From: JBHHYR01 sp046757585
GTDB lineage: Bacteria > Desulfobacterota > Binatia > HRBIN30
Direction of reading: 5' to 3'
DNA: 64,000 nucleotides
Assembly: GCA_046757585.1 (NCBI GenBank)
Contig: JBHHYR010000001.1
Coordinates: forward strand, 1 to 64,000
Of this stretch, positions 29,016 through 37,991 are shown piece by piece. The number at the start of each line of letters is the position of its first letter. The stretch's first letter is position 1. The position numbers and the translations under genes were made by a program. The notes under the pieces were generated by a model, which ran no database searches, was not told the DNA's origin, and saw only the letters and a list, made by a program, of their open reading frames with translations.

Positions 29016-29891
29016 TCAACCGCCAACGTCGCCTCGAATGATCGCTGCCTGTGCGCGTAGGCGCGCCAGCGCCGTGGCCACCGCCCGTTCGCGCGCCTCG
29101 CGTCGCCAGTCCGCAAGCACTGCAGCACGCAGGCGCGAAAAATCGGCCGCTGGCTCCACCACGCGGTCGCTGACGAGCAAGACACGGTAGCCCCGCCCCG
29201 ACCGGATCGGCGCACTGGTGGCACCAGGCGCCAGCTCGGCCGCCGCGTGGGCTGCCGTTGGCCCGAGATACTCGACCAGCTTGCCGAGCGGTAGCAGTCC
29301 GTCTGGGAGCGGTACCGGGGGCCGGTCGCCCAAGCGGGCAGCAACCTCCGCAAACGGCGCGCCGGCGGCCAGCGCGCGCGCGGCTTCAGCCGCCCGGGCG
29401 CGGCCGGCGGCGTCGTGCTGGGCGTCCGCCACGTCCACGAAAATTTGGCGCAGCGCGACGCGCGCCTGGCCGCGGTAGCGCTCGCTATTGCGCTGGAAAT
29501 AGGCACGCAGCGCTGCATCGTTCGGATCGGCCACTTCCTGCGCGCCGGCAATCGAGTCGAGCATGGTCCGCACCAGCATGTTGCGTACGACCCGATCGCG
29601 TTCCGCCAGACCCAGCGCGAGCGCGCGCTGGACGAGTATTTCCTCATCGATCAGCTTGTCGAGCGCCAGCCGGCGGCCCGCCGCGGGCAGCCGGCCGCGC
29701 CGCGGGGTGACTGCCACCGCGTCCAGCAGGGCACGCGCAATGGGTTTCCCATTGACCAGCGCCACGACCCCAGGCGGGAGGACGCCCGAAGACGCGGCCG
29801 GCGCGACGAGCCCGTACGCACCCAAGGCAAGGCCAGCCAGCATCGCCAGGGGGAGCAGCCAGCGCTCGAGCGCAGACGGCCGGCGCGTCAT
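29016..29891 (-). CDS. PpiC-type periplasmic peptidyl-prolyl isomerase
   Basis: A 291-residue SurA/PpiC-like protein with an N-terminal anchor (LLPLAMLAGLALGAYGLVAP). VALVNGKPIARALLDA and LDKLIDEEILVQRALALGL form the SurA-like N-domain. VALRQIFVDVADAQHDAAGR and the ELAPGATSAPIRSGRGYRVL segment are the parvulin domain. It likely folds or escorts exported proteins, perhaps the co-transcribed DUF3604 protein. The start at 29891 overlaps the DUF3604 stop (ATGA). It is Ala/Arg-rich. Confidence 0.82.
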   Translation of the reverse strand: MTRRPSALERWLLPLAMLAGLALGAYGLVAPAASSGVLPPGVVALVNGKPIARALLDAVAVTPRRGRLPAAGRRLALDKLIDEEILVQRALALGLAERDRVVRNMLVRTMLDSIAGAQEVADPNDAALRAYFQRNSERYRGQARVALRQIFVDVADAQHDAAGRARAAEAARALAAGAPFAEVAARLGDRPPVPLPDGLLPLGKLVEYLGPTAAHAAAELAPGATSAPIRSGRGYRVLLVSDRVVEPAADFSRLRAAVLADWRREARERAVATALARLRAQAAIIRGDVGG

Positions 29892-32068
29892 TGCGGCGGT
29901 GCAGCTGCCGCGAAGTCGACGAAAATCGGCGAGGACCAGGCGCGCTCCCGCGCCGGGGCCGCACAGTTGTCGGACTCCTCTCGGCACAGCCTGACGCTCA
30001 CGCAGGCGCCGCGCTCATCCCGCGTGCAGCGGAGCCCGGCCGCATTCACCTGCATGGTGGGGCTCTGAAGCGCTCGCACATAGTAGACCGTATCGCGCCT
30101 GTCGCGGGCGAAATCAGGGTCGGTAAACCGCACCGTGCAGGCCTCCTGCCCTCGCGCACAGGGAAGGACTTTCCAGGGGTCCTCGATCAGCGGGCCGACC
30201 GGCTCGCCGGGTCGGATCTGCGGGCGGATGCGCACCACCTCGATCCGTTCGATCGGCAGACGCTGATCGGAAGGGTTGTAGCATTCGCCGTAGCAGAGCC
30301 TGGTGAGCAGACCCGGGGGCGCGCTGGCTGCCGTGTCGGCCGGGCAGCCGGGCTGCTGCTTGAAGCCACCGATGGCGTGCACCTCGAATGTCGGATTGGT
30401 GTCGAGGGAGACCTCGGAACCCATGGGCAACCGCCGGCCCTTTGCGCTGAGCAGGTTGAACCAGAGCAGGATGCGTGCGCCAGAGGTGCCGTACACGTCG
30501 CGGCGCTCGAGCGCCTCCCAGATTGCCCGCCGCCCCCTCCCCCGAACGTGAACGGCCGCGAGCCCGCTGGCGTAAAAGAAGCTGTTCTGGCGTTCGTATT
30601 CCCAGAACGCCGGGCTGCGGCGCACCTTGCTGGTGGGCGTTCCCTTGTCGACCCCGAACAGCCAGCGGAAAGCACTCCCCCGGTCGTCGTCAGTGAATCC
30701 TTGCCGGATTTCCTTGTAACCGGTGCCGGGCTGCGCGCGGTGATCATCGCTCGACGCGAGCAGGCCAAAGCGGTAGCGCAGCGGATGTCTGGGATCATCG
30801 AAGTTGGTGAGGGCCAGCGCATACTGCACCGTCGCCCGCGGCCGGAGACTGAACGCCGGGTTGTAGCAATCGCGGCACTGGCCGCAGTCGAGCCAGTCCT
30901 CCGGGCGTGCATCGGGAATGGTCTCATCCCCGTAGAGCCCCGCCGCCAGGAACGCCGCCCGTGCCCGCTCGACCGCCGCTTCACAGGCCGGAGTACCCGG
31001 CTGGGCGCAGCGCTCGTGTGCCAGCTCGCCGGCGCGCCAGCAGCACGGCAAGTAGTCGGGGCGCGGCTGCGGGCAGACGGGGGTCGTGCCCTGCCGCTCC
31101 TCCGGCCTGTAGTCACGATACTCCTCGTTGTTGCCGTGACCCGAGTACACCTCGATCAAGCGCTGGCGCTCGACGTCATGGTTGAGACGATCGAGCTGGT
31201 TCTCCCAGTGTGCCCCTGGCGGCACCATCAGCCCCCAGCCGGTACCGTGGGGGATGACCAGCACGTCGAAACCCCACTGACCCAGTTTCTCGAACAGCGT
31301 TTGCGGGTCAGGCGCCGCTTCGAGGCAATCGCGCGAGAGCGCACGCGAGTCCACGCCCGATGGGCAGAAATCCCCCCAGCCGAGATGCACCATCCACGAC
31401 AGCAGACGGAGGTACCCGGAGGCGTGTAGGGGGTCGCGCAGGGCGGTGCCCGCTATGCCCGCGAAGTCGGGCCACTCCTGATCGGGGCCTGGCGGTTGGC
31501 GCGAAGAGATCGGGCGGGGCGGCAGGCGCTTCGGGTCGAGGTCACGGAAGATCACGTTCTTGTGACCGTAATACTTCGCTTCCGTCTCGGCCATCTGCGT
31601 CCACTCCCAGCCTGGGAAGACGACGAGGTCCGGATCGGCAGGGGGACCTGCCACGGCCTGGCACTGACCCATCTCGGCGATGCTCTGGCGCCACATGTCG
31701 TTGGTGAGTGCTTCAGCGTGGTCCGTGATTGCGAAGAAGTCGAGGTTCGAACAGAAGCGCGCGAAGTCACAGGCGTCGGCGATCGGATGCAGGCCGGTGT
31801 TGCGGCTGATCGGCAGCGCGGTGATGAAGGCATCGAACGACTTGGCCGTATGCACGTGCAGGTCGCCGAAGAGGATCTGCTCGGCCGGCCGAGCCCGGGG
31901 AGCGCCGCTGGTCACCGGCACGCGGTGTCTCGGCGGGTGTGACTTCGTTGGCTCGGACGGCCGCGAGCAGGCTGACTGCAGCAGCACACTGCTAACCAGC
32001 ACCCACACCGAAATTACCGACTCCGCGTGCCGCGCCGGGAGCGGCCGTATCCGTTGAGCGTTCTTCAC
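29888..32068 (-). CDS. DUF3604 exported PHP-like protein
   Basis: A 726-residue protein. ILFGDLHVHTAKSFDAFITA is the characteristic DUF3604 opening (H-x-H metal site) and FFAITDHAEAL supplies the next His. VIPHGTGW and LASSDDHRAQPGTGY complete a PHP-type metal-dependent phosphoesterase-like core. The N-terminus (ISVWVLVSSVLLQSACSRP) looks like a lipoprotein signal, though the lipobox (QSAC) is imperfect. The GTG at 32068 with AGGA upstream is the preferred start; the longer frame to 32554 is unsupported. It heads a coupled chain with PpiC, HupE, LptF and LptG. The substrate is unknown. Confidence 0.82.
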   Translation of the reverse strand: MKNAQRIRPLPARHAESVISVWVLVSSVLLQSACSRPSEPTKSHPPRHRVPVTSGAPRARPAEQILFGDLHVHTAKSFDAFITALPISRNTGLHPIADACDFARFCSNLDFFAITDHAEALTNDMWRQSIAEMGQCQAVAGPPADPDLVVFPGWEWTQMAETEAKYYGHKNVIFRDLDPKRLPPRPISSRQPPGPDQEWPDFAGIAGTALRDPLHASGYLRLLSWMVHLGWGDFCPSGVDSRALSRDCLEAAPDPQTLFEKLGQWGFDVLVIPHGTGWGLMVPPGAHWENQLDRLNHDVERQRLIEVYSGHGNNEEYRDYRPEERQGTTPVCPQPRPDYLPCCWRAGELAHERCAQPGTPACEAAVERARAAFLAAGLYGDETIPDARPEDWLDCGQCRDCYNPAFSLRPRATVQYALALTNFDDPRHPLRYRFGLLASSDDHRAQPGTGYKEIRQGFTDDDRGSAFRWLFGVDKGTPTSKVRRSPAFWEYERQNSFFYASGLAAVHVRGRGRRAIWEALERRDVYGTSGARILLWFNLLSAKGRRLPMGSEVSLDTNPTFEVHAIGGFKQQPGCPADTAASAPPGLLTRLCYGECYNPSDQRLPIERIEVVRIRPQIRPGEPVGPLIEDPWKVLPCARGQEACTVRFTDPDFARDRRDTVYYVRALQSPTMQVNAAGLRCTRDERGACVSVRLCREESDNCAAPARERAWSSPIFVDFAAAAPPQ

Positions 32069-32252
32069 ACCATCGCTTCCTAGATCGATCCGCTTCCGGT
32101 CGTCAACCCGACTCTCCCACGCCACCGGCCAACGCGCAGCGGCATCGGTGCCGCCCAGAACTGAGGAGGAAAAGCTGTGATTATCAAGTGAGCCGCACCG
32201 GCAAGCATCCCGTCTCTGGCCGCGGACGACATTGCCAGTGCGAAACGTCCTT

Positions 32253-33374
32253 TTACCTCGCGGCTCTGTGAGGTATCGGTCGGGGGCTGGTCTGTGGTCG
32301 CTGCCGCTGCATGACCGGCCGGCTTTGCCGGGCCACCCACGGGCTGTATCCCTTGAAGCGCCTCGGAGCGTAGAGCCACACGCGCCTGCACAGGCCGCGC
32401 CAGGCCGCACGGCGCAACGGCGACCGCCACAAGCCTTGCCAAGCCGCCCACCAGAGCTTCGTCGGTGCATACCAGCACACCTTGAGCCAGAACAACCCGA
32501 GCACCTGCGAGAACGCTGGCTCTGGATAGCAGCGCGCAATCTGGTTGGCAGCACGCAGCTGGAGCAGCCACGCTCTGGCCCAATCGAGATACGCGCGACC
32601 CGGCGTGAAGCCCATCTTCTGCATGCGGCGCAGGAGGTAATGCCGTTGGAGGTCGCTGGCGGTAAACCGGATGCCGAGGCCGGTCAGCTGTGCGGCAAAA
32701 ATAGTGAGGCGCCGCTCTGCTATCTGCGTTCCCCTACGCTGGGTCGTGCGGCCTCCGTGCATCCTCCGCCGCACCAGAACTTCCGGCAGAGTTGCAAGCT
32801 TGTGGTCCGCTACGATGCGGACCCACAGGTCGAAATCCGAGCCCAGGTCGTACTCCTCATGATGGCCGTACTGCCGTATGACGGCCGTGCGAGCCATACT
32901 CGCGGAATTCTCCAAACAGGAGCGGAAGAGCCGTTCGGCTGCAATGTCATCCGCCGCGATGGGCTTGCGCTTGACCCGTCTCAGCGAGCGGCCCTGCTCA
33001 TCCATGCGCCTGATCCAGGCACCCACTGCGGCGTACTCGCGGTGGCGGTCCAGGAAAGCCACCTGCTTGGCAAGCCGCTCCGGATAGGCGCAGTCATCGC
33101 TATCCAGAAACGCCAGGTATTCGCCACGTGCGAGTTCAATACCTGCATTGCGCGTTCTGGGGATGCCGAGGTTGGCCGTGTTACAGACCAGGCGAATACG
33201 CCGGTCGCGGTACGAGCGCACAATCTCCCGCGTTGCGTCAGTCGAGCCGTCATCGATCACGAGCAGCTCAAAATCCGTGAAGGTCTGGACCAGGATACTG
33301 TCGATCGCGTCGGCGACGTAGCGTTCCCGATTGTATACAGGGATCAGCACCGTGACCTTTGGTGATCTATTCAT
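32253..33374 (-). CDS. Family 2 glycosyltransferase
   Basis: A 373-residue GT2 protein. VTVLIPVYNRERYVADAIDS, then LVIDDGSTD, LGIPRTRNAGIELARGEYLA and FLDSDD (the metal-binding D-x-D type motif) form the GT-A domain. The C-terminal 120 residues are helical and basic, probably membrane-associated. ATG 33374 is preferred over the GTG at 33389. It lies in the run of glycan-modification genes and probably adds a sugar from a nucleotide donor on the cytoplasmic side. Confidence 0.85.
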   Translation of the reverse strand: MNRSPKVTVLIPVYNRERYVADAIDSILVQTFTDFELLVIDDGSTDATREIVRSYRDRRIRLVCNTANLGIPRTRNAGIELARGEYLAFLDSDDCAYPERLAKQVAFLDRHREYAAVGAWIRRMDEQGRSLRRVKRKPIAADDIAAERLFRSCLENSASMARTAVIRQYGHHEEYDLGSDFDLWVRIVADHKLATLPEVLVRRRMHGGRTTQRRGTQIAERRLTIFAAQLTGLGIRFTASDLQRHYLLRRMQKMGFTPGRAYLDWARAWLLQLRAANQIARCYPEPAFSQVLGLFWLKVCWYAPTKLWWAAWQGLWRSPLRRAAWRGLCRRVWLYAPRRFKGYSPWVARQSRPVMQRQRPQTSPRPIPHRAAR

Positions 33375-33885
33375 GGTGGTGAGCAGCACGCTGTGAAAAT
33401 CCGGCCGGTCGAGATCTCTGCCTGAGTCGGAGGAAGGACCGGAAAATCTTCTTTGCTGCCGGATTCGCGGAGTTGGGAAGCAGGTATCTCATGTCCCGAC
33501 GAGCAGGTCGCGCATGCGATTGGCACTTTCCTCAACCAAGCTCAGCGAGCGTCTCGTTCGCGCCAATCCACGTTTCAGCGTCCTGCTCGGCGGTGAAATA
33601 GCCCCGCGTGCCCACCCGCCTTTTCGCGCCGCATATTGAAGTGGTCGGGCGGTCTGGAACCTGTAACACTGATTGTTCTCCAACGCGTACTCCCCTGTCC
33701 GTGGCTGTGCTGGTAGCACGGAACTGCGAGCGACAGCAACCCGCCGAGGTACCCTGACCGCCGGGAAGAACGGGTTGCCCATGTGAGGCGGGACTTTCAT
33801 ACCCCACCGGGCGCGGCGCTGGATGGAGCCCGCGCGCTACACCATGGCGCGCACGAACGATACTCTCTTGCGGCGAGGTGGCGAG
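33375..33885. other. 511-base gap with a gene remnant
   Basis: No intact gene was seen. The minus strand holds a sulfotransferase-like remnant (33489-33800, separate entry). The remainder (33375-33488 and 33801-33885) has no recognisable feature. Confidence 0.4.
33489..33800 (-). pseudogene. Frameshifted sulfotransferase-like C-terminal fragment
   Basis: Joining two minus-strand frames gives a sequence with AARKGGWARG, then YFTAEQDAE (from the second frame), then LVEESANRMRDLL (back in the first). This resembles the GGYRDYFTPEQTAEM end of the intact sulfotransferase at 34890-35810. At least two frame changes are needed and no N-terminal catalytic motif is seen, so it is probably a decayed paralogue. 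The match is short. Confidence 0.3.
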
Positions 33886-34887
33886 TCACGCCCGGCGCAG
33901 CTTGCGCCAGAGCGCCGGCACGAGCTGCAACGGACCCAAGGGATTGCGCTGGGCGCGCCGCAGCTCGGCTTCCACCTGGTCGATGTGCCGCAGCACCGGC
34001 GCCATCGCGGCGACCCCGTGCTCGATACGTTGCCAGTCTTCCCACAGCTCGGCCGCGTGCGGACCAACTTCGTCAGTCGCGAGGCGCCGCAGCCATCGGT
34101 ACGCGTCGCGGGTCAAGACATTGACGCGGCCGTCGCACCCCAGATCATCATCGCTGAACTGGCTGTGTCGCATGCTGCGGCGCAAAAACTCCGCTGCGTA
34201 CGTTTGGATCGCGTTCTTCGTGCCGGCAGTCACAGGAATGTCCAGCGCCCCGGCCACCCGTTCCATCTGAGCCACGGGATTCGCCATGAGGAGGTCGTAG
34301 TCGACCACGACGAAGGGCCGCTCCTGGATCCGCCGGAAATAGGGCACGACATTCACCAGCCACTCGAGATCACTGTGCTCTTGCCTACCGCGGCGTGGGT
34401 CGAGCTTCGCCCGAGACCGGGCAACGCTCAACGGATTGCGCACGGCCACGACGTAACGCACATCCAAATCCAGAGATCGATAGACGTCTTCCCAGAACGG
34501 CAGCAGGCGCAGCGTGCGCCCGTACTTGTAGCCCCACAGCGGGTAGCGGCCGAAGCGGCGTCGGATGGTTTCCACAGCTTCCTGGTGCAACGCCTGCACC
34601 GGTGGCGCACGCCACTGGTCCGGCTCGATCAGGGCGACGCTGTCGGCTCTGAGGACCAGAATCCTGCGTAGGCGTTTGTTGATGGCAAGCAAGCTTTGGT
34701 CTTCAAAGAAACCGGTTGGGTTTTTCCCGCCGGCCGGCTTGAGGTGATCACCGAGTTCTATCCCGAGCGCCTGCAGGCCGCGTGTAATGGCACTGGTGCC
34801 GCTGCGGCCGGCGCCGACGACGACCATAGCGCGCGCTTCCGACAGCGTGCGGGCTTCCGTCGCGACCCGGCTGGCTGCTGCAGGCAT
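33886..34887 (-). CDS. Sulfotransferase-family protein (PAPS-dependent)
   Basis: A 333-residue protein of the P-loop sulfotransferase superfamily. VVVGAGRSGTSAITRGLQAL is the 5'-phosphosulfate loop, and YVVAVRNPLSVARSR matches the 3'-phosphate motif (R-N-P...S). KNPTGFFEDQSLLAIN is common in bacterial Sulfotransfer_3 members. The C-terminus is helical. It starts three bases after the preceding sulfotransferase stop. It would transfer sulfate from PAPS to a sugar or lipid; the acceptor is not known. PAPS synthesis genes are not in the window. Confidence 0.78.
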   Translation of the reverse strand: MPAAASRVATEARTLSEARAMVVVGAGRSGTSAITRGLQALGIELGDHLKPAGGKNPTGFFEDQSLLAINKRLRRILVLRADSVALIEPDQWRAPPVQALHQEAVETIRRRFGRYPLWGYKYGRTLRLLPFWEDVYRSLDLDVRYVVAVRNPLSVARSRAKLDPRRGRQEHSDLEWLVNVVPYFRRIQERPFVVVDYDLLMANPVAQMERVAGALDIPVTAGTKNAIQTYAAEFLRRSMRHSQFSDDDLGCDGRVNVLTRDAYRWLRRLATDEVGPHAAELWEDWQRIEHGVAAMAPVLRHIDQVEAELRRAQRNPLGPLQLVPALWRKLRRA

Positions 34888-34889
34888 GG

Positions 34890-35810
34890 TCAGTACCCGA
34901 AAGTGGAAGAAAGCCGGCTGCGGACGAGCGCGTCCATTTCGGCAGTTTGCTCAGGGGTAAAGTAATCGCGGTAGCCACCCACTTTGCCACGCCGCACCTT
35001 GAAGGAATCCGGATCATTCGGGTTGTGAAGTCTCAACCCCCAGTTCGAGAAATAGTGCGTTCGTTCCAACTGCTTCAAGTTGTCGAAGGCGGCAAACGCG
35101 ACCGCGTCTTCGATCGCCTCGTCCCCGAACGACTCGCCCATGAAAGAAGTCAACCGTCTCATGGTGTCCGCCGGACGAGCGCGCAAATCTTCGTAGCGGA
35201 GCAGGAACCGCGGCGCGATCTGGGAAAGATTTCGCTCCCAGCGGTTCAAGTACGCCACGAGGGCGGGCAGGCCGAGCTCGGGATGCATGACGAACTCCCA
35301 CATCGGAATGGCTGCCGGGTCGACCGGCTGGCGCAGGGTGTGCGCGATCAGTTCGCGCTTGTAGGCGCTGATCCGTTTCGTGAATTGCAGGTACCACGAC
35401 ACCGCGACGTCGCAAGGGTGACGGGCCAGGAACACAACCTTCTTGCGATCCCACCCCGACTGTACCGCGAGGGACGCAAAGGATCTCTCGAGCACGCCTT
35501 CGTACGTATAGTGGCCATTGGTGATCAGGAATCTCGGCAGCGCTGGGTTGCGGTTGTAAAGCTCATCGGTCTTCACGATCCGCCGTGACGGTAGGCCGTA
35601 TTTCACCTGGTACAGCCGAGAAACCATGACCCGCAGCCAGGTACCGCCGCTCTTCGGATGCACGACGATGACAATGTCCGCTCGGGCGGCCTTGGCAAGC
35701 TGAAAACGGGACAGCAGCCGAAACCGAGCAGGGAGTCGAAGTGGTTTCGGGAGTCCGGCGGTCGAAGCCAGAATGGCGGCATGCTTCAGCACGTCAGGGA
35801 CTTGAGTCAT
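34890..35810 (-). CDS. Sulfotransferase (Sulfotransfer_1 type)
   Basis: A 306-residue sulfotransferase. HPKSGGTWLRVMVSRL is the 5'-PSB loop with the catalytic Lys, and FLARHPCDVAVSWY is the 3'-PB motif. The C-terminal RRGKVGGYRDYFTPEQ contains the RKG-type PAPS-binding element. This is a different subfamily from the neighbour at 33886-34887, so the two probably act on different positions or acceptors. It is upstream of that gene on the same strand with a two-base gap. Confidence 0.85.
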   Translation of the reverse strand: MTQVPDVLKHAAILASTAGLPKPLRLPARFRLLSRFQLAKAARADIVIVVHPKSGGTWLRVMVSRLYQVKYGLPSRRIVKTDELYNRNPALPRFLITNGHYTYEGVLERSFASLAVQSGWDRKKVVFLARHPCDVAVSWYLQFTKRISAYKRELIAHTLRQPVDPAAIPMWEFVMHPELGLPALVAYLNRWERNLSQIAPRFLLRYEDLRARPADTMRRLTSFMGESFGDEAIEDAVAFAAFDNLKQLERTHYFSNWGLRLHNPNDPDSFKVRRGKVGGYRDYFTPEQTAEMDALVRSRLSSTFGY

Positions 35811-35864
35811 GGTGTCGCCAGATGCACGCGCATGCGAGCCTGCTTGTCCGCACGGATCTGAACG

Positions 35865-36578
35865 CTAGTACCGCTGGTGCTGCAGGCCGACCGCGCGGAG
35901 CAGGCGGTCGATCGGCCTGAACCGGTTGATCACGACAATGAACACCTTACGCAGGCGATCCTGCGGGCAATGGATTTCGCGCACGCCATGCCACGATTGC
36001 TGCGTACGCGCGAACAGTACACTGCGGTTGCCCAGCGCCTGCGTGGAAATCACCTGCTGAAAGTCGTCGAACTCGGGGGCTGACGCACGCTTGAAACGTC
36101 CCCCATCGTCGAGCACCAATGTCTCTCCTCCCCAAGCGGGGTCCCAGTCCTCGGTGGTGTTGAAGTAGAAGATGTGCGAGCCGAGCTTGCGTTTGGCATC
36201 GCAGTGGGGCGAAACGGAACACCCGTTCGGCGTGTAGTGCCAATGAAACCCCACATCGAGGGAGTCGACACGGAGCATCCGGCGTAAGAAGCCTTGGTAT
36301 TTCTTGCCCCGCAACTCCGCGATGAATTCCTTCCAGGGGGACGCAACATCAAGATCATCGCTGTAATCGAGGTAGTAGCGATCGTGGCTTTTCTGGCCGT
36401 GAGAACGTTTCTTGCCGAAGAATGGCTTGAAACGGGAGACATCGGGGAGTGTTTCGAGCAAGCGCCGGTACCCTATCGTCGTCAGAAGCCCCTCGGGGTT
36501 GATCCAAGGATAGGGCTTCTGCGACCGGAAAGCATCGGCGCTAATCGCTGCCAGACGGTCGAAATCCAAGTATGTCAT
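35865..36578 (-). CDS. 2-oxoglutarate/Fe(II) oxygenase-like protein
   Basis: A 237-residue protein. SPHCDAKRKLGSHIFYFN provides the H-x-D iron ligands, WGGETLVLDD follows, and SWHGVREIHCPQDRLRKVF supplies the distal His and the 2OG-binding Arg. This matches the prolyl-hydroxylase-like 2OG-Fe(II) fold. It would hydroxylate a lipid, sugar or peptide. ATG 36578 has an AGGGA site; an upstream ATG at 36641 is possible. The open frame continues into the 165-bp foldback element at 36655-36819, which therefore abuts its promoter region. Confidence 0.75.
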   Translation of the reverse strand: MTYLDFDRLAAISADAFRSQKPYPWINPEGLLTTIGYRRLLETLPDVSRFKPFFGKKRSHGQKSHDRYYLDYSDDLDVASPWKEFIAELRGKKYQGFLRRMLRVDSLDVGFHWHYTPNGCSVSPHCDAKRKLGSHIFYFNTTEDWDPAWGGETLVLDDGGRFKRASAPEFDDFQQVISTQALGNRSVLFARTQQSWHGVREIHCPQDRLRKVFIVVINRFRPIDRLLRAVGLQHQRY

Positions 36579-36654
36579 GGCATCCCTGTTGCGCTGAAAC
36601 GCTCTTTCATGAACCAGATCGACCCCAAGTATAGAAGACATGGCGGGCAAGTCT

Positions 36655-36819
36655 AGCAGTCCGTCGAAAAACAGGCGCCGTAGCGAGGGCGAGCGATTTT
36701 CCGTCAGATCAAGGCGCCGAACCGGAGGCAAATCCGATGATTTTGTTGAGGATTCGGCAACGCAGAGCTGGCGGAAAATAGCCGCCCGCAGTAGGGGCCC
36801 TGTTTTTCAACGGGCTGCT
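36655..36819. mobile_element. 165-bp MITE-like foldback element, copy 2
   Basis: Same length as, and 161 of 165 identical to, the copy at 15807-15971. The ends are 21-bp inverted repeats (left AGCAGTCCGTCGAAAAACAG, 19 of 21 paired). It is preceded by CT and followed by GG, so the CTAG flank seen on both sides of copy 1 is kept on the left only. It lies between the ELM1-family gene and the 2OG oxygenase gene, about 77 bases upstream of the latter. Confidence 0.75.
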
Positions 36820-36836
36820 GGCCCGTGGTGGACGCG

Positions 36837-37991
36837 CTAATCAGCCAGCAGGGCACGAACGCGGGCGACCGCGCGCGCCATGTCGTCCAGAGGCTGCCGC
36901 CGCACGGTGTCTGCGCTCTCGCCCAGCCGTGTCACCAAGCCGCGTACCTTGAGCGCCCGGTGGTACGCGTCAAAGTCACGTCGCGGCTTGATCAGCCCCA
37001 GATCTACCCGTCGATCATACCGGCCGGCCGGCCCGTCCGCGGGCGCGGCCGCGCCAGCCGCGTCGCTACGGTCCACCTGCAGCTGGCCGCCAGGGCGCAG
37101 AAAGGTGCGCACCGCGAATCGCCAGCCGGCCCGTCGCGGCCATTCGAACAACGCCACTGGCTTGGCAGTCGCGCACGCTTCCACGAGCATCGACGCGCTG
37201 TCCGCGGTGACAATGAAGCGATCCGCTAGCGCGAGAAACGCTAGATAGGGATTCTCTGGGTCATGCGGGTGCCAGCGGTGGCAGTACGCGGGACATGTGA
37301 CGGCGGCCAACAGCGCGTCGGCGGCGGCCACCGGCGTGCGCGGGCTGGTGCTGAGCAGGAGCGATCCACCGCTGGCGCGCACCTGGGCGCTGGCCTCGCG
37401 AGCGAGACGTGCCGCGGTGACCGGATCGAGCACGTACGAGGAGCTGTTTCCACCTACGAAGAGAGCCGTGTACGGCCGCACGAACCCCTCGAGCCGTGAT
37501 GCCCAGCGAGACGCGGCCTCGGCCAGCCGCTCAGGGGCAAGGCGATTCAACGGTGCCGTCAGATGCAACACGTTCGGACGCTGCGGCAAACAATACTGGG
37601 GCAGCGTGATGACGAGATCGAATAGGGCCAGCGGCGCCTGGGTATGCAGGAGATGCACGAGCCGGGTGTGGCCCGCCGACTGCTTCTTGATCCATCGCGC
37701 TACCGGTACGCTGCGCCGCGAGGCGGCGATCACCAGGTCCGGCCAGGGCGGCCTCAGCGGACTCGATCTACGGTGGTTCAGGCTCAGCAGCGAAGCGCCA
37801 AGCAACAAGTTGGGGCAACGGTTCAATGGGTTGTGCACCAGCTGTTTGGTCTCGTAGGGCCATCCCAGGGCGGCTGCCAGGCTCAACATCTGTCCGTTTC
37901 CGCCGGTTCCCTTGCCCAAGAGAACCCACACCGTCGGTGGGGATGCCCGGCATGCGGTCTCCGTTAGCGGAGCACCTTCTTCAGAATCCAT
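36837..37991 (-). CDS. ELM1-family glycosyltransferase-like protein
   Basis: A 384-residue protein of the mitochondrial-fission-ELM1 family (PF06258), a GT-B-like fold found in many proteobacteria. PTVWVLLGKGTGGNGQMLSL and WPYETKQLVHNPLN open it; LVIAASRRSVPVARWIKKQS, TALFVGGNSSSYVLD and FIVTADSASMLVEACATAKP follow. The bacterial role is unproven, probably sugar transfer in envelope glycan synthesis. It overlaps gpmA by 28 bases at its 5' end. It is paralogous to the C-terminal third of the 845-residue protein at 38723-41260. Confidence 0.82.
   Translation of the reverse strand: MDSEEGAPLTETACRASPPTVWVLLGKGTGGNGQMLSLAAALGWPYETKQLVHNPLNRCPNLLLGASLLSLNHRRSSPLRPPWPDLVIAASRRSVPVARWIKKQSAGHTRLVHLLHTQAPLALFDLVITLPQYCLPQRPNVLHLTAPLNRLAPERLAEAASRWASRLEGFVRPYTALFVGGNSSSYVLDPVTAARLAREASAQVRASGGSLLLSTSPRTPVAAADALLAAVTCPAYCHRWHPHDPENPYLAFLALADRFIVTADSASMLVEACATAKPVALFEWPRRAGWRFAVRTFLRPGGQLQVDRSDAAGAAAPADGPAGRYDRRVDLGLIKPRRDFDAYHRALKVRGLVTRLGESADTVRRQPLDDMARAVARVRALLAD

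Noticed and set aside
29891..31429. Plus-strand ORF of 512 codons
   Set aside because: It is antisense to the DUF3604 gene and has low-complexity composition.
32232..33365. Plus-strand ORF of 377 codons
   Set aside because: It is antisense to the GT2 gene, whose motifs are intact.
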